Assembly (NCBI GenBank): GCA_035359995.1
Contig: DAORZT010000031.1
Location: 1 to 31,894 of the forward strand
Length of the DNA: 31,894 bases
From: JAKPCT01 sp029553165
GTDB taxonomy: Bacteria; Bacillota; UBA4882; UBA8346
Reading direction: 5' to 3'
Made by a program: the position numbers and the translations under genes
The notes under the pieces: generated by a model
Told to the model about the DNA's origin: nothing
What the model saw: only the letters and a program-made list of their open reading frames with translations
Databases searched by the model: none
In this document: positions 1-8,325 of the stretch, in pieces
Numbering within the stretch: position 1 is the first letter of the stretch
Layout: the number at the start of each line of letters is the position of its first letter

Positions 1-90
1 GGAGGGTAGGTAAAACATAAATTTAAAAAATTTTTATGTATCATATTGTATCATTAATAGTCATTATAAGTCAACACAAAATGAGACATA

Positions 91-119
91 TTGACGAATA
101 AAAACCATATTGATACCAT
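91..119 (+). promoter_or_regulatory. Candidate sigma-A promoter for the two HTH genes
   Basis: A TTGACG -35 box at 91-96 is followed, after a 17-base spacer, by TACCAT at 114-119 (four of six matches to the -10 consensus). The direct repeat TGTATCAT at 37-44 and 47-54, one helical turn apart, lies just upstream and could be an operator for one of the downstream helix-turn-helix proteins. This is sequence matching only. Confidence 0.45.
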
Positions 120-145
120 TTGACTTATAAAGGAGCGTGTTTATT

Positions 146-331
146 TTGGACGAACTGATTACCGCCGATGAAGTTATGAGAATTTTAAAGATCAGCCGGG
201 CTACATTAAACCGCTGGGTTAAGGCTGGGAAGATTCAGGCTTTGAAACTGGGCGAAGGAAAGAAAGGGGCGGTTAGGTTCAGGTTAAAGGATATTGAGGC
301 GTTTGTTGAGGAGAATGTGAAGAAAGATTAA
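146..331 (+). CDS. Excisionase-family helix-turn-helix DNA-binding protein
   Basis: This is a small (61-residue) MerR-like winged-helix protein of the excisionase/HTH_17 type. The pattern is a leading LxTAxEVxxxLxIS-like stretch (ITADEVMRILKISRATLNRW), then a Lys/Gly-rich turn, then VRFRLKDIEAFVEE, the usual strand and last helix. Such proteins bind DNA as recombination directionality factors or small regulators of mobile elements. The AAAGGAG ribosome binding site at 129-135 leaves 10 bases to the TTG at 146 but only one to the upstream GTG at 137, so I chose TTG. A second HTH gene follows 14 bases after the stop. No integrase is visible, so a role in excision is inference; the fold is fairly sure. 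Confidence 0.75.
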   Translation: MDELITADEVMRILKISRATLNRWVKAGKIQALKLGEGKKGAVRFRLKDIEAFVEENVKKD

Positions 332-345
332 TTTGAGGTAAAATT

Positions 346-561
346 ATGCCGATAAAATTTAACTTAAGTCGAATCCTTGGCGAACGGCGCATCAAAATAA
401 CCGAGCTGGCTGAAAAAGCTGGGGTAGCAAACAATACCGTCCTCGCGTTGTATCATGAACGGGCCAAAGGGGTTACTTTCGAAGTTTTGGAGAAAATCTG
501 CATAGCGCTTGATTGCGAACCGGGTGATATTTTGAGTTTGGTGAGGGAAGAGGAGAAATAA
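346..561 (+). CDS. Cro/CI-type (XRE family) helix-turn-helix regulator
   Basis: A 71-residue protein consisting of one Cro/C1-type helix-turn-helix domain. The helices are readable: an Arg-rich first helix (LSRILGERRI), ITELAEKAGVANNTVLALY as the helix-turn-helix pair, then VTFEVLEKICIALDCEPGDILSL, the typical closing helices of the HTH_26 subgroup. The ATG at 346 follows a GAGGT ribosome binding site. It lies directly behind the excisionase-like gene and shares its probable promoter, so the two are likely co-transcribed as a small regulatory module of a mobile element or its remnant. Target DNA is unknown; autoregulation at the TGTATCAT repeats upstream is a guess. Confidence 0.8.
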   Translation: MPIKFNLSRILGERRIKITELAEKAGVANNTVLALYHERAKGVTFEVLEKICIALDCEPGDILSLVREEEK

Positions 562-587
562 AAAAGTTTCTCTTTATATGGTTCTTA

Positions 588-785
588 TTAAGATTTTAAA
601 AGTACTTTGTTAAAAATCAATACTAATATTTCACTCGTAGATCCAATTTCGGCTAACGTTGTAGCGGTTTGTGAAAATTCCGCATTTGCAATCCCAAAAG
701 GTATATGACTCTTTTTCACCTTTTTCTCGAAAATTTTATCAGATTCAGAAAGATCAAACAATGCACTTGAGGCAATACTGTATCC
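588..785 (-). pseudogene. Possible gene fragment, 65 open codons without a start
   Basis: Reading the minus strand from 785 to the stop at 588-590 gives 65 open codons. They begin straight after an in-frame TAA (786-788) and contain no usable start codon. The first third reads ASSALFDLSESDKIFE, which recalls the N-terminal segment of cytosolic 5'-nucleotidases of the cN-I family (typically ISSxALFDLxExxxIF). The rest, including IPFGIANAEFSQTA, I cannot match. The protein-like composition and lack of start suggest a decayed fragment within the 282-base gap between the XRE regulator and the lipoprotein gene. The family assignment rests on memory of one short motif. Confidence 0.3.
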
Positions 786-843
786 TTAAAATAGATCATT
801 ACCATTTCCAGAACTGCCGGAAGCGAAGAATAGGGGTGGGTAA

Positions 844-1380
844 ATGAGGAAAATTATCTTGTTACTTACATTGATCTGTTGTGCTTTTGTTTTTCAGGCT
901 TGCAACACAAAGGAGGAAGACCAGATCGAGCAGTTGGATAGCAATAAAATAAATCAAGAATTGGACCTCAATAAAATAAATCAAGAAAAAGATCGCACCC
1001 ATAAAGAGTTTGAGGCTTTGATATCCAAAGATCGCGAGAACTTGTTGGAGATCGTTAACAAACTAAACAATAATAAGGGATATTTCTATATGGATGTGAA
1101 ACCTGGCGCGATCAGCGTGACCACCACTAAAGGGGAAGAGTTTGAGGAGACGGGTAGCTTTGTTAAAACGTTGTCCGACCTCATGTTTGAAAATAATTTT
1201 GACCAAATAATCCAGGAAGAGTCAAATCAGGAGATAATCTTTTTTAGGACTGTTCTGGAAGATAATATTGTTGTCTTTCATCGATTAATCTATCATCAAG
1301 GCGAGTTAGATCCAGAAACGCAACATGATTATCAAAAACTGGACGAGGCTTTTTATTACTCATGTTCTGTTGGGGAATAA
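844..1380 (+). CDS. Putative lipoprotein of unknown function
   Basis: The 178-residue product starts with MRKIILLLTLICCAFVFQAC, a short basic N-terminus, a hydrophobic stretch and a candidate lipobox ending at Cys20. The residue at -3 is Phe rather than the preferred Leu, so the lipobox is relaxed. A lipid-anchored extracytoplasmic protein is likely. After the Cys comes a charged linker with a short internal duplication, DSNKINQE and DLNKINQE, then a mixed alpha/beta domain rich in acidic residues. A GGGGTGGG ribosome binding site precedes the ATG. The next gene begins 19 bases after the stop and is probably co-transcribed. I do not recognise the family. Confidence 0.7.
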   Translation: MRKIILLLTLICCAFVFQACNTKEEDQIEQLDSNKINQELDLNKINQEKDRTHKEFEALISKDRENLLEIVNKLNNNKGYFYMDVKPGAISVTTTKGEEFEETGSFVKTLSDLMFENNFDQIIQEESNQEIIFFRTVLEDNIVVFHRLIYHQGELDPETQHDYQKLDEAFYYSCSVGE

Positions 1381-1399
1381 CGTCGAAAGGATTGGCCAG

Positions 1400-1825
1400 A
1401 TGAACAAAATCGTTATCATATCCCTGATATTATTGACAATCCTTCTTCTGCAAGCAATATTGGCGCGGATGAATACCGTTCCGCTGATCAAGGTGGCGGA
1501 GATCGAAGCGGAGCATTCATTTGGCGAGACCAAGTATTGGATGTTATTGAAAGAAAACGATATCAAAGAATTTGAGTATTATAATATCGACCGTAATATC
1601 GTGGATTTCAGCAAGTATAATATCATAGTCTCTTTCACCAGGGAAATTAGGACGATGAGATATGAAAGAACTTTTCCTGTTGAGAAGAATGATCGGGTTA
1701 TAACCGTAGTGAGCAAGGATGTGAACCCTAACAAACTGTTTATTTACCGGATCGATAAAGATCAAAACGTATATTTGGATCTTAAGTCATTTACTTTTGA
1801 CAGACAGATTATCATCGAACAATAA
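1400..1825 (+). CDS. Membrane-anchored protein of unknown function
   Basis: A 141-residue protein with one N-terminal membrane segment (IVIISLILLTILLLQAILA, about residues 4-22) and a soluble, probably beta-rich domain of about 115 residues. The frame is open from 1325, but those upstream codons overlap the preceding gene in another frame. The ATG at 1400 is preceded by GAAAGG at 1385-1390 and puts the hydrophobic segment at the N-terminus, so I take it as the start. The domain ends in YRIDKDQNVYLDLKSFTFDRQ. It is paired with the lipoprotein gene upstream, and the two may act together at the cell surface. No family recognised. Confidence 0.7.
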   Translation: MNKIVIISLILLTILLLQAILARMNTVPLIKVAEIEAEHSFGETKYWMLLKENDIKEFEYYNIDRNIVDFSKYNIIVSFTREIRTMRYERTFPVEKNDRVITVVSKDVNPNKLFIYRIDKDQNVYLDLKSFTFDRQIIIEQ

Positions 1826-1873
1826 CGGCTGCTTTGCATGCGATGATGAGACTTGAAAAGCATATCAAGATAA

Positions 1874-1906
1874 GAGGCATCTTTCTTTTAATCGAAGAGA
1901 TGCCTC
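1874..1906. terminator. Bidirectional rho-independent terminator between convergent genes
   Basis: GAGGCATCT (1874-1882) pairs with AGATGCCTC (1898-1906), a perfect 9-bp stem around a 15-base loop, followed on the + strand by an AT-rich tract. It lies between the + strand membrane-protein gene and the convergent glycosylase gene and could end transcription from both sides. Confidence 0.65.
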
Positions 1907-1916
1907 AATTATTTTA

Positions 1917-2525
1917 TCAATTATTATTATTATTCAATTCCCACAAGTAGAACGAAGCAATTGTCCCATATGGCGAATAACGTTGGCGATAGTGTTCAAA
2001 CTGCTTTTTAGTGAGTTCTTGGAGACCATGTAAAATCATTATCCCGCGGCGGATCCCTAAATCATTATAACTAAGGATATCCGGCCGTTTGAGGGAGAAG
2101 ATCAGTAACATCTCGGCAGTCCAAACCCCAACCCCGTTCAAAGCGGTTAGCTGCGCGATGATGGTTTCATTGGACAAGGAAGCTAAGTTTTTAAAGTCAA
2201 CGGCACCTGTTTTGGCAGCCTCAGCAATTCCAATAATGTAGCTGACTTTGCGGTGGGACATTCCGCAACTTTGGATGACAGTCTGGCTAGCTCGTAAAAT
2301 ATTCTCCGGGGTGATCGAACCCACTAAGTCTAAAAAGCGCTTCCAGACTGTTTCCGCTGCTTTATTAGAAATTTGTTGACTGACGACGCTGGAGATTAGA
2401 GCCTCAAAGGGATCAGGGGTGATCTGGCGTTTGATAATCCCAATCGTGTCAATCAATTGCCCCAGTTTGGGATCGCTTGCTTTTAAATGATCAATTTCCG
2501 CCTGACCGTATTCGAAATATTCCAT
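1917..2525 (-). CDS. DNA-3-methyladenine glycosylase II (AlkA-type, HhH-GPD family)
   Basis: This 202-residue enzyme of base excision repair should remove alkylated bases such as 3-methyladenine from DNA. The HhH-GPD core is clear: FEALISSVVSQQISNKAAETVW in the first helices, the helix-hairpin-helix LNGVGVWTAEMLLIFSLKR, and SYNDLGIRRG, whose Asp fits the catalytic aspartate position. It lacks the N-terminal beta domain of E. coli AlkA and is of the short form common in Bacillota. The C-terminus ends in five Asn encoded by an (AAT)5 run at 1920-1934, a possible slippage site. It lies 28 bases downstream of the hemerythrin gene on the same strand and is probably co-transcribed with it. Confidence 0.88.
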   Translation of the reverse strand: MEYFEYGQAEIDHLKASDPKLGQLIDTIGIIKRQITPDPFEALISSVVSQQISNKAAETVWKRFLDLVGSITPENILRASQTVIQSCGMSHRKVSYIIGIAEAAKTGAVDFKNLASLSNETIIAQLTALNGVGVWTAEMLLIFSLKRPDILSYNDLGIRRGIMILHGLQELTKKQFEHYRQRYSPYGTIASFYLWELNNNNN

Positions 2526-2553
2526 TACTCAACTGTCCTTCGTTTAAAGATAA

Positions 2554-2964
2554 TTATTTAATTTTTTCCAGTAAAAACAGGCCCATTGTGCGGTCAAGTG
2601 AAGAAATATGCTCTACTAACCAAGTGCTTAAAGTATTGTGAATGGTCAATGCCAGATTGATCGTGGCTCCGTTTGTGGCATAGGCGCTTTTGAATTCTTC
2701 TATTTTAGCAATAAATTTAGCATGTTCACTTTGTTGTTCATTTAAACCCTGATAGTTGTATTCTTGCATCAAGGTCTCTTCATCACGGAAGTGCTTCTTG
2801 GAATAATCTTCCATAAAGTCGATGATCTTTGGTATTTCCGTTTCAATTGTACCATTATGGCTCGAGTCATGGAGCCGGCTTAAGGTTTCGAACAGCTGTT
2901 GGTGTTGTTCATCAAGATGTTTGATTCCGATGGTATGGATGTTTTGGTTCCAATATAGTGTCAT
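2554..2964 (-). CDS. Bacteriohemerythrin
   Basis: A 136-residue stand-alone hemerythrin, a four-helix bundle that binds O2 at a non-haem di-iron site. The iron ligand pattern is visible: His21 in DEQHQQLF, His58 and Glu62 in KKHFRDEETLM, His81 in SEHAKF, and His119 plus Asp124 in WLVEHISSLDRTMG. Length matches the family (about 135). In anaerobes these proteins are thought to sense, store or scavenge oxygen. An extended -10 promoter lies upstream (3003-3030, minus strand) and GGGGG precedes the ATG. It leads a two-gene unit with an alkylation-repair glycosylase, which would suit a stress role, though that link is inference. Confidence 0.92.
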   Translation of the reverse strand: MTLYWNQNIHTIGIKHLDEQHQQLFETLSRLHDSSHNGTIETEIPKIIDFMEDYSKKHFRDEETLMQEYNYQGLNEQQSEHAKFIAKIEEFKSAYATNGATINLALTIHNTLSTWLVEHISSLDRTMGLFLLEKIK

Positions 2965-3002
2965 GTTTTACCCCCAAAAATTAGTCAGCTAAAGATATTT
3001 TT

Positions 3003-3030
3003 ATTATAACAAATAATGGTACAGAGTCTA
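3003..3030 (-). promoter_or_regulatory. Extended -10 promoter for the hemerythrin-glycosylase unit
   Basis: On the minus strand TGTTATAAT (3003-3011) is a perfect extended -10 element. The -35 candidate TAGACT (3025-3030) is 16 bases upstream and matches consensus at four of six positions. It sits about 40 bases before the hemerythrin start. Confidence 0.55.
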
Positions 3031-3170
3031 TAAGATCAATGATTTTATAACTGATTTACGAAGTATTTAAATAATTTATGGTTTTTAGCAAAGAATATGT
3101 ATTATATGAATGTTAAATTGACCGATATATATATTAAAGTTTAAAGTTCGACTTCAGGTGGGATGGCTGA

Positions 3171-5693
3171 TTGAAACCCAAATATACGTTTGGTTATTTT
3201 GATAATAATTATCTGTCTGACAATCTAAATAATATAAACCAGCTGGTAATGGGGATTGTTAAAGCTGCCGAAAAGCATAATGTCCAATTAATTCGATTTG
3301 GTTCTTTAAAACCTTACTCTAATGATTTGTCGCAGGAACAAACGGATTTGCTGGAATATGTTGCGCAGTATCGCCTGGATGGTTTACTTTGTTTTGGATT
3401 AGCTGATGATCTCTTAGTAAGTGAACCTTTCAAAGCTTTCTTTGGAACGCTGCCCATTTTAAGCATCGGAATTAATCACCGGGCTGATCCGGGTGTTTAT
3501 TTTGACTGGGGGCGGCATTTTCAGCAGTTGATCGGTCATTTAATCGAGGAACACGGTTTTCAAAAGATTGCTTATATTGCTTCAAGCATTCCGGATTTAA
3601 GCAGTCAATATTATATCGAAATAATGCAACAAAATGGTATTTATAATCCGGATCTCTATGTTAACGAAACTGATTTAACCGGCCTGACTGCGGAGGAGCG
3701 AGGCCAAAAAGCAGTATCATTATTATTGGATGAGCGAATGGTGGAGCTCGATGCCATTATTAGCTTGGATAATCGCGAGACGGGAGCGATTATTGAGGAG
3801 TTACAACAACGGGGAATTAATGTACCGGAAAAGATTGCGGTAACCAGTTTTGATGATGGAGATCTGGCCCGTTACTATTCTCCTTCACTGACAACGGTTT
3901 ACTTTCCATGGTTTGAACTGGGGTATTGCGGTTGTGAGCAGTTGATCGCAATCTTGGAGCATGGTTGTAGTTCAACAACGACCGAAGTCTTAGGGAGATT
4001 AATTATCAGGGATTCTTGTGGTTGTACAATTAAAATTGCAGATACCAGCCAGACGCTTCAAGAATTGGGCCCGGAGCAGCTATCAGAAACAGAGGTAGCA
4101 AAGATTGTTACTAAGATGAATGAACAATTTTACTATTTAAATCTGGATTATCAAAGCTTGATCACCGCGTTGATCAAAGATCTGGAACTAACCGGCAACC
4201 AATATTTTATTGATGAACTTAAACGTCAGTTAGATACAATCACTGAATCATATATTGCAACCAATATCGGAGAGTTAATCTTAGTTTTGCGGGGACAACT
4301 ACTGCCGTATTTCAGTAACAGTAAGGAGAAGCTGTTGCGGTTTGGCGATTTATTTCAACAAGCCCAAGTCTGTTTATGGGAGAAGCTTCATCTTGTCCGG
4401 GGCAATGCGGAACTGCAAAAGCTGAAGCAGAGTCAAATCCGGCATCAAGTGGGACAAGAGTTAATCAATAATTTCAATCTTGATAATTTATTTAATTTGC
4501 TGGAACAAAACTTAAGCCAATTGGAGATTCCCGGCTGTTCGGTAATAGTTTTTGATTCGGTATTTAAATCCGCGGAAGAAGCCTGCCCCAACCGGTTTGA
4601 TTCAGCTTCATTAGCATTTAATTATCGTGACAGGCAACGGATTGTACATGAGGGGACAACTTCAGTCACCCTAAAAGAGATATTAAGGCCGGTAATCGAC
4701 TCGGAAGCAGCTAAACCGTATTATACATACTTGTTGGCTTCGCAGCATGATTTAATTGGAGTTGTTATATTTGAGGCCGGCCCTATTGAGGAGAATGTCT
4801 ACCAGGAACTCGCGGAAGATATCAGTGTTGCGATCAGAGGCGCTCTGTTGCTGCAACGGCTTGATAATAGTTACAACCAACTGTTAATCAAAGCTCACCG
4901 TGAAGGGATCGCTGATGTTGCGATCAATATCCTTCATACAATTGGGAATGTTTTGAACAGCGCAAATGCCTCATTACACATTCTCAAGGATGTAATAACT
5001 AATTCACCAGTCAATGAACTGAAGAAAGCTAATCAAATATTAGCGAAAAATCTTCATGACTTCAAAACCTTTATCCAAAATGATCCTAAGGGAAAAAAAT
5101 TGATGGAGTTCTATGTTAAATTAACCGATTCTTTTATAAATATGCAAAATCATTTGAAATACCATGTTGACCGCTTGGATGAAAAGATCAATTCGATCAC
5201 CGAAATTATTAATGCGCAACAGATGTATGCCAGTGTTAAAGCCAATCCGGAAGCGGTTGATGTTGTTGGTGTGATTGAGGAAGTCTTGAAGTTGCAATCG
5301 ACTTCATTGGACCGGTTACGGATTACCGTTAATAAAGAGTATCAACATTTTCCCCGAGTTATTGTGCAGCGGGCCAAATTGTTTCATATTCTTTATACCA
5401 TTATTGAAAATGCCAAAGACGCAATGTTAACAGCCCCGGAACAACAGCGAAAGCTTTCTTTTGTTGTGAATCAAAGTGAAAACGGGAAACTGATCTATAT
5501 CTCGGATACCGGATGTGGGATTGAACCTGATAAGTTAGATAAGATTTTCTCGTATGGGTATTCAACCAAAAAAGAAAGCAGTGGGTTTGGTCTTTATAGT
5601 TGCGCTAATTATATGATGGATATCGGCGGACACATTTGGGCGGAGAGTGAAGGGCTAGGCAGAGGAAGTACCATTGTACTGAAATTTATTTAA
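3171..5693 (+). CDS. Sensor histidine kinase with LacI-type ligand-binding domain
   Basis: An 840-residue kinase without signal peptide or membrane segment, so probably cytosolic. Residues 1-285 resemble the periplasmic-binding-like sugar-sensor domain of LacI/GalR regulators (YFDNNYLSD at the start, LDAIISLDNRETGAIIEELQQRG, VPEKIAVTSFDDGDLARYYSPSLTTVY) and end in RDSCGC. No helix-turn-helix precedes it. A helical linker and a GAF-like region (about 420-560) follow. The dimerisation/phosphoacceptor segment carries His589 in LHTIGNVLNS. The HATPase domain has ENAKDAM (746-752), SDTGCGI (Asp779) and SGFGLYSC (Gly805). The start is TTG, fixed by AGGTGGGA seven bases before it; the ATG inside that motif meets a stop after three codons. 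It leads an operon with a paralogous kinase and a receiver-GGDEF-EAL protein. The ligand is unknown, perhaps a sugar or nucleoside. Confidence 0.85.
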   Translation: MKPKYTFGYFDNNYLSDNLNNINQLVMGIVKAAEKHNVQLIRFGSLKPYSNDLSQEQTDLLEYVAQYRLDGLLCFGLADDLLVSEPFKAFFGTLPILSIGINHRADPGVYFDWGRHFQQLIGHLIEEHGFQKIAYIASSIPDLSSQYYIEIMQQNGIYNPDLYVNETDLTGLTAEERGQKAVSLLLDERMVELDAIISLDNRETGAIIEELQQRGINVPEKIAVTSFDDGDLARYYSPSLTTVYFPWFELGYCGCEQLIAILEHGCSSTTTEVLGRLIIRDSCGCTIKIADTSQTLQELGPEQLSETEVAKIVTKMNEQFYYLNLDYQSLITALIKDLELTGNQYFIDELKRQLDTITESYIATNIGELILVLRGQLLPYFSNSKEKLLRFGDLFQQAQVCLWEKLHLVRGNAELQKLKQSQIRHQVGQELINNFNLDNLFNLLEQNLSQLEIPGCSVIVFDSVFKSAEEACPNRFDSASLAFNYRDRQRIVHEGTTSVTLKEILRPVIDSEAAKPYYTYLLASQHDLIGVVIFEAGPIEENVYQELAEDISVAIRGALLLQRLDNSYNQLLIKAHREGIADVAINILHTIGNVLNSANASLHILKDVITNSPVNELKKANQILAKNLHDFKTFIQNDPKGKKLMEFYVKLTDSFINMQNHLKYHVDRLDEKINSITEIINAQQMYASVKANPEAVDVVGVIEEVLKLQSTSLDRLRITVNKEYQHFPRVIVQRAKLFHILYTIIENAKDAMLTAPEQQRKLSFVVNQSENGKLIYISDTGCGIEPDKLDKIFSYGYSTKKESSGFGLYSCANYMMDIGGHIWAESEGLGRGSTIVLKFI

Positions 5694-5725
5694 TAACGAT
5701 CAATTAACCAGATGGAGCTTGAGTG

Positions 5726-8275
5726 ATGGACAATCATGATCAAATCGCGAAACTGATGAAGAATAGATTAACGATCGGATTTTTAGATGATAATGATCTG
5801 GACGAGTCGCAGAGCTTGATTGCGGAAGGAATCTTTGAGGCGGCACAAAAATTTGATGTCAATGTTATCCGGTTTGGCCATTTATTAAATGGTTCAAAGG
5901 AAGTTGATTTTGGCATCGACAAATTGTTGGATTGTATTGAACAAATCGATATTGATGGTTTAATCTTTCTTGGGTGGTCGCGCGCAGTTTCTGCCGATAA
6001 TCTTGCTAAGTTTAAAGCGCGGTTTGCCAAACTTCCTTTGTTGAGTTTGGGTAAAGAAATTGAAGATATTCCGTATGTGTTCTTCCGGAAGGAGCAGTAT
6101 TTTAAAGAAGTTTTGCTTCACTTAATCAAGGTCCACCATTACCAAAAGATTGCTTTGATTAAGCCAATGGGACAGGATCAGCAGACCGATTTTTATCAGG
6201 AACTACTGACTGAGTATGGGATTTACCATCCGGAGTTGGTGGTAAATGCTGAAGAAATCGAGTGTGAACCTTTAATAAGAGGGAAAAAAGCACTGGAGAT
6301 ATTACTGGATGAACGGAAAGTTCAGTTTGAAGCGATTGTTTCTTTTTATACTGAAGAGACCGTAGCTGTTTTAGAAGAGTTGCAATTAAGAGGATTTAAT
6401 GTGCCACAGGATATAGCTGTTGCCTGTTTTGAGGAGAGTTTATTGGGTAAATTTAGTTCTCCGCCGCTGACGACAGTGTATTATCCGTTTAAGGAATTAG
6501 GTTATATTACATGTAAAATGATGCTCCAATTAATCGGACAGCAAAAATGTCCAATGGTAACGGAGATTGCCGGTAGGGTAATAATCCGGGAATCATGTGG
6601 CTGTAGTTCCCAGTCGGTATTTTTGCCAAAAGCGGATCAGTTGATTGCTGCTTCGAAGGGTTTAATGGAACTGGATGAGGTTGTTTGGGACCAAATTGCA
6701 ACCCAAATCGCTCGGGAAGTTTCCAATACCGGGCTTAATCTTTCCGGATTATTACGAACGATTCGAGTTGGTTTAATCAATAAAGATCAGTATTCAGTAA
6801 TTAAATGGCTTGCAGCAGAACTGGGAACCTTCAGTGATTATCGGAAATTAACAGCGCTTAAGGATCTGCCTGCAATAATCAGAAGCCGGCTGCTACCCTA
6901 TTTAAAAAGTGAGGATTGTGAAGTTGTAATCTGGTGTGAAGATTTATTGCAACAAATCCAAATATTAATCAGAGAAAAAATGATTAATGCCTGGGGGAGA
7001 CAACAACTCTATTTAAATAAAATAAACCGTAACCTGCAGTTGATTGGACATCAATTATTAAGTGATTTTAGTATTCAAAATGTGGTCGACACTTTGGAGG
7101 CCAAACTAAAGCAGCTCGATATTATCAGTTGTTCGATTTACCTTTTTAAAGAACCGGAGATGGAAACGAACCCTTTTGACAGCTGTGAACTGATCTTTCA
7201 TTATCATGAAAATCAAAAATTAGAACCACGTATTTATCAGCATGATGATCCGCACCAATTGATTGCGAAGACGTTATTTCCGCATAACCGTCCATACACA
7301 ATTATCAGCAATTTACTGTTGGTAGCGGATCAGTTAATCGGGTTTATTATTTTTGAACCGAAACAGATACATCCCCGGATCTATCAAGAGCTGAGTATCC
7401 ATATCAGTACCGTTTTATGTGGGACAAGCCTGATTGCCAAGTTAGACAATAGTTATAAAAAACTCTTGGAACAGGCGCATCGGCAGGGGATGGCTGATAT
7501 TATCTCGGGAACGTTGCATAACATCTGTAATGTTTTAAACAGCATCAATATTTCCATACATATGATGAAGGAGTATTCCAAGTCATCACATTTTGCATCT
7601 TATTATAAAGCAACTGCCCTGTTAAAGGATAATCTTGAACAATTGGACTGGTTTATTGAAACGGATCCCAAGGGCGAAAAATTATTGGAGTTTTTGATTA
7701 AATTAAATGATGCTTTTGGTGATTTACAAGATCAGATGCTGGTGGCTACGAACCGGATTGAAGAACGGCTTGGTTCAATTGAAGATATTCTGACGACACA
7801 TCAGAGCTTTACAGTTAATAAACCTAATTTAGAAGAGATCGACCTTTGCAGTATTATTGAAAAAGCGCTGGTGGTTAATTTAGCTTCTTTAGAGAAGTAT
7901 AAGATTAAAATTATCAAGGATTATAGTGAGCCAATCACGGCGATGATCCATTCAACTAAACTGTTTCATGTTTTGCTTAATTTGATCAAAAATGCCAAGG
8001 AAGCAATGTTGGATTCGGATGAGGACAATCGGATTTTAACGATCTCGGTTTATCAAAACGATAATCAAAAGTACATTCGAATTTCTGATACCGGATATGG
8101 TATTCCGCCGGACAAGCTGGAGATGATCTTTACTCACGGGTTTACAACCAAAGAAGATGGACATGGTTTTGGACTGCATAGTTGTGCGAATTATATGACT
8201 GAGATGAATGGGAGAATTTGGGCGGAAAGCGACGGGGTAGGCAAAGGAGCTTCTTTTGTTCTTGAATTTCCTTAA
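5726..8275 (+). CDS. Second sensor histidine kinase with LacI-type ligand-binding domain (paralog)
   Basis: An 849-residue paralog of the kinase before it, with the same order of parts. A LacI/GalR-like ligand-binding domain ends in IRESCGC (TIGFLDDNDLDESQS at the start; VPQDIAVACFEESLLGKFSSPPLTTVYYPF near its end). A GAF-like middle follows, then a phosphoacceptor helix with His598 in LHNICNVLNS, and a HATPase domain with KNAKEAML, SDTGYGI and HGFGLHSC. All kinase boxes look intact. I chose the ATG at 5726 rather than the overlapping GTG at 5723 because GGAG at 5714-5717 spaces better to it. It starts 32 bases after the first kinase. The ligand-binding halves are clearly more diverged than the kinase ends, which suggests two signals feeding one output. 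The ligand is unknown. Confidence 0.85.
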   Translation: MDNHDQIAKLMKNRLTIGFLDDNDLDESQSLIAEGIFEAAQKFDVNVIRFGHLLNGSKEVDFGIDKLLDCIEQIDIDGLIFLGWSRAVSADNLAKFKARFAKLPLLSLGKEIEDIPYVFFRKEQYFKEVLLHLIKVHHYQKIALIKPMGQDQQTDFYQELLTEYGIYHPELVVNAEEIECEPLIRGKKALEILLDERKVQFEAIVSFYTEETVAVLEELQLRGFNVPQDIAVACFEESLLGKFSSPPLTTVYYPFKELGYITCKMMLQLIGQQKCPMVTEIAGRVIIRESCGCSSQSVFLPKADQLIAASKGLMELDEVVWDQIATQIAREVSNTGLNLSGLLRTIRVGLINKDQYSVIKWLAAELGTFSDYRKLTALKDLPAIIRSRLLPYLKSEDCEVVIWCEDLLQQIQILIREKMINAWGRQQLYLNKINRNLQLIGHQLLSDFSIQNVVDTLEAKLKQLDIISCSIYLFKEPEMETNPFDSCELIFHYHENQKLEPRIYQHDDPHQLIAKTLFPHNRPYTIISNLLLVADQLIGFIIFEPKQIHPRIYQELSIHISTVLCGTSLIAKLDNSYKKLLEQAHRQGMADIISGTLHNICNVLNSINISIHMMKEYSKSSHFASYYKATALLKDNLEQLDWFIETDPKGEKLLEFLIKLNDAFGDLQDQMLVATNRIEERLGSIEDILTTHQSFTVNKPNLEEIDLCSIIEKALVVNLASLEKYKIKIIKDYSEPITAMIHSTKLFHVLLNLIKNAKEAMLDSDEDNRILTISVYQNDNQKYIRISDTGYGIPPDKLEMIFTHGFTTKEDGHGFGLHSCANYMTEMNGRIWAESDGVGKGASFVLEFP

Positions 8276-8325
8276 ATGGTACAGAAGAGTCGGATTTAAC
8301 GGTAATTTGATAAGGAGCGATTGAG

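Noticed and set aside
1325..1399. N-terminal extension of the membrane-anchored protein from an ATG at 1325
   Set aside because: It overlaps the lipoprotein gene and the ATG at 1400 has the better ribosome binding site and membrane-anchor placement.
3118..3145. TTGACC as -35 of the kinase operon
   Set aside because: No acceptable -10 box at 16-18 bases; the region is AT-rich throughout, so I could not fix the promoter.
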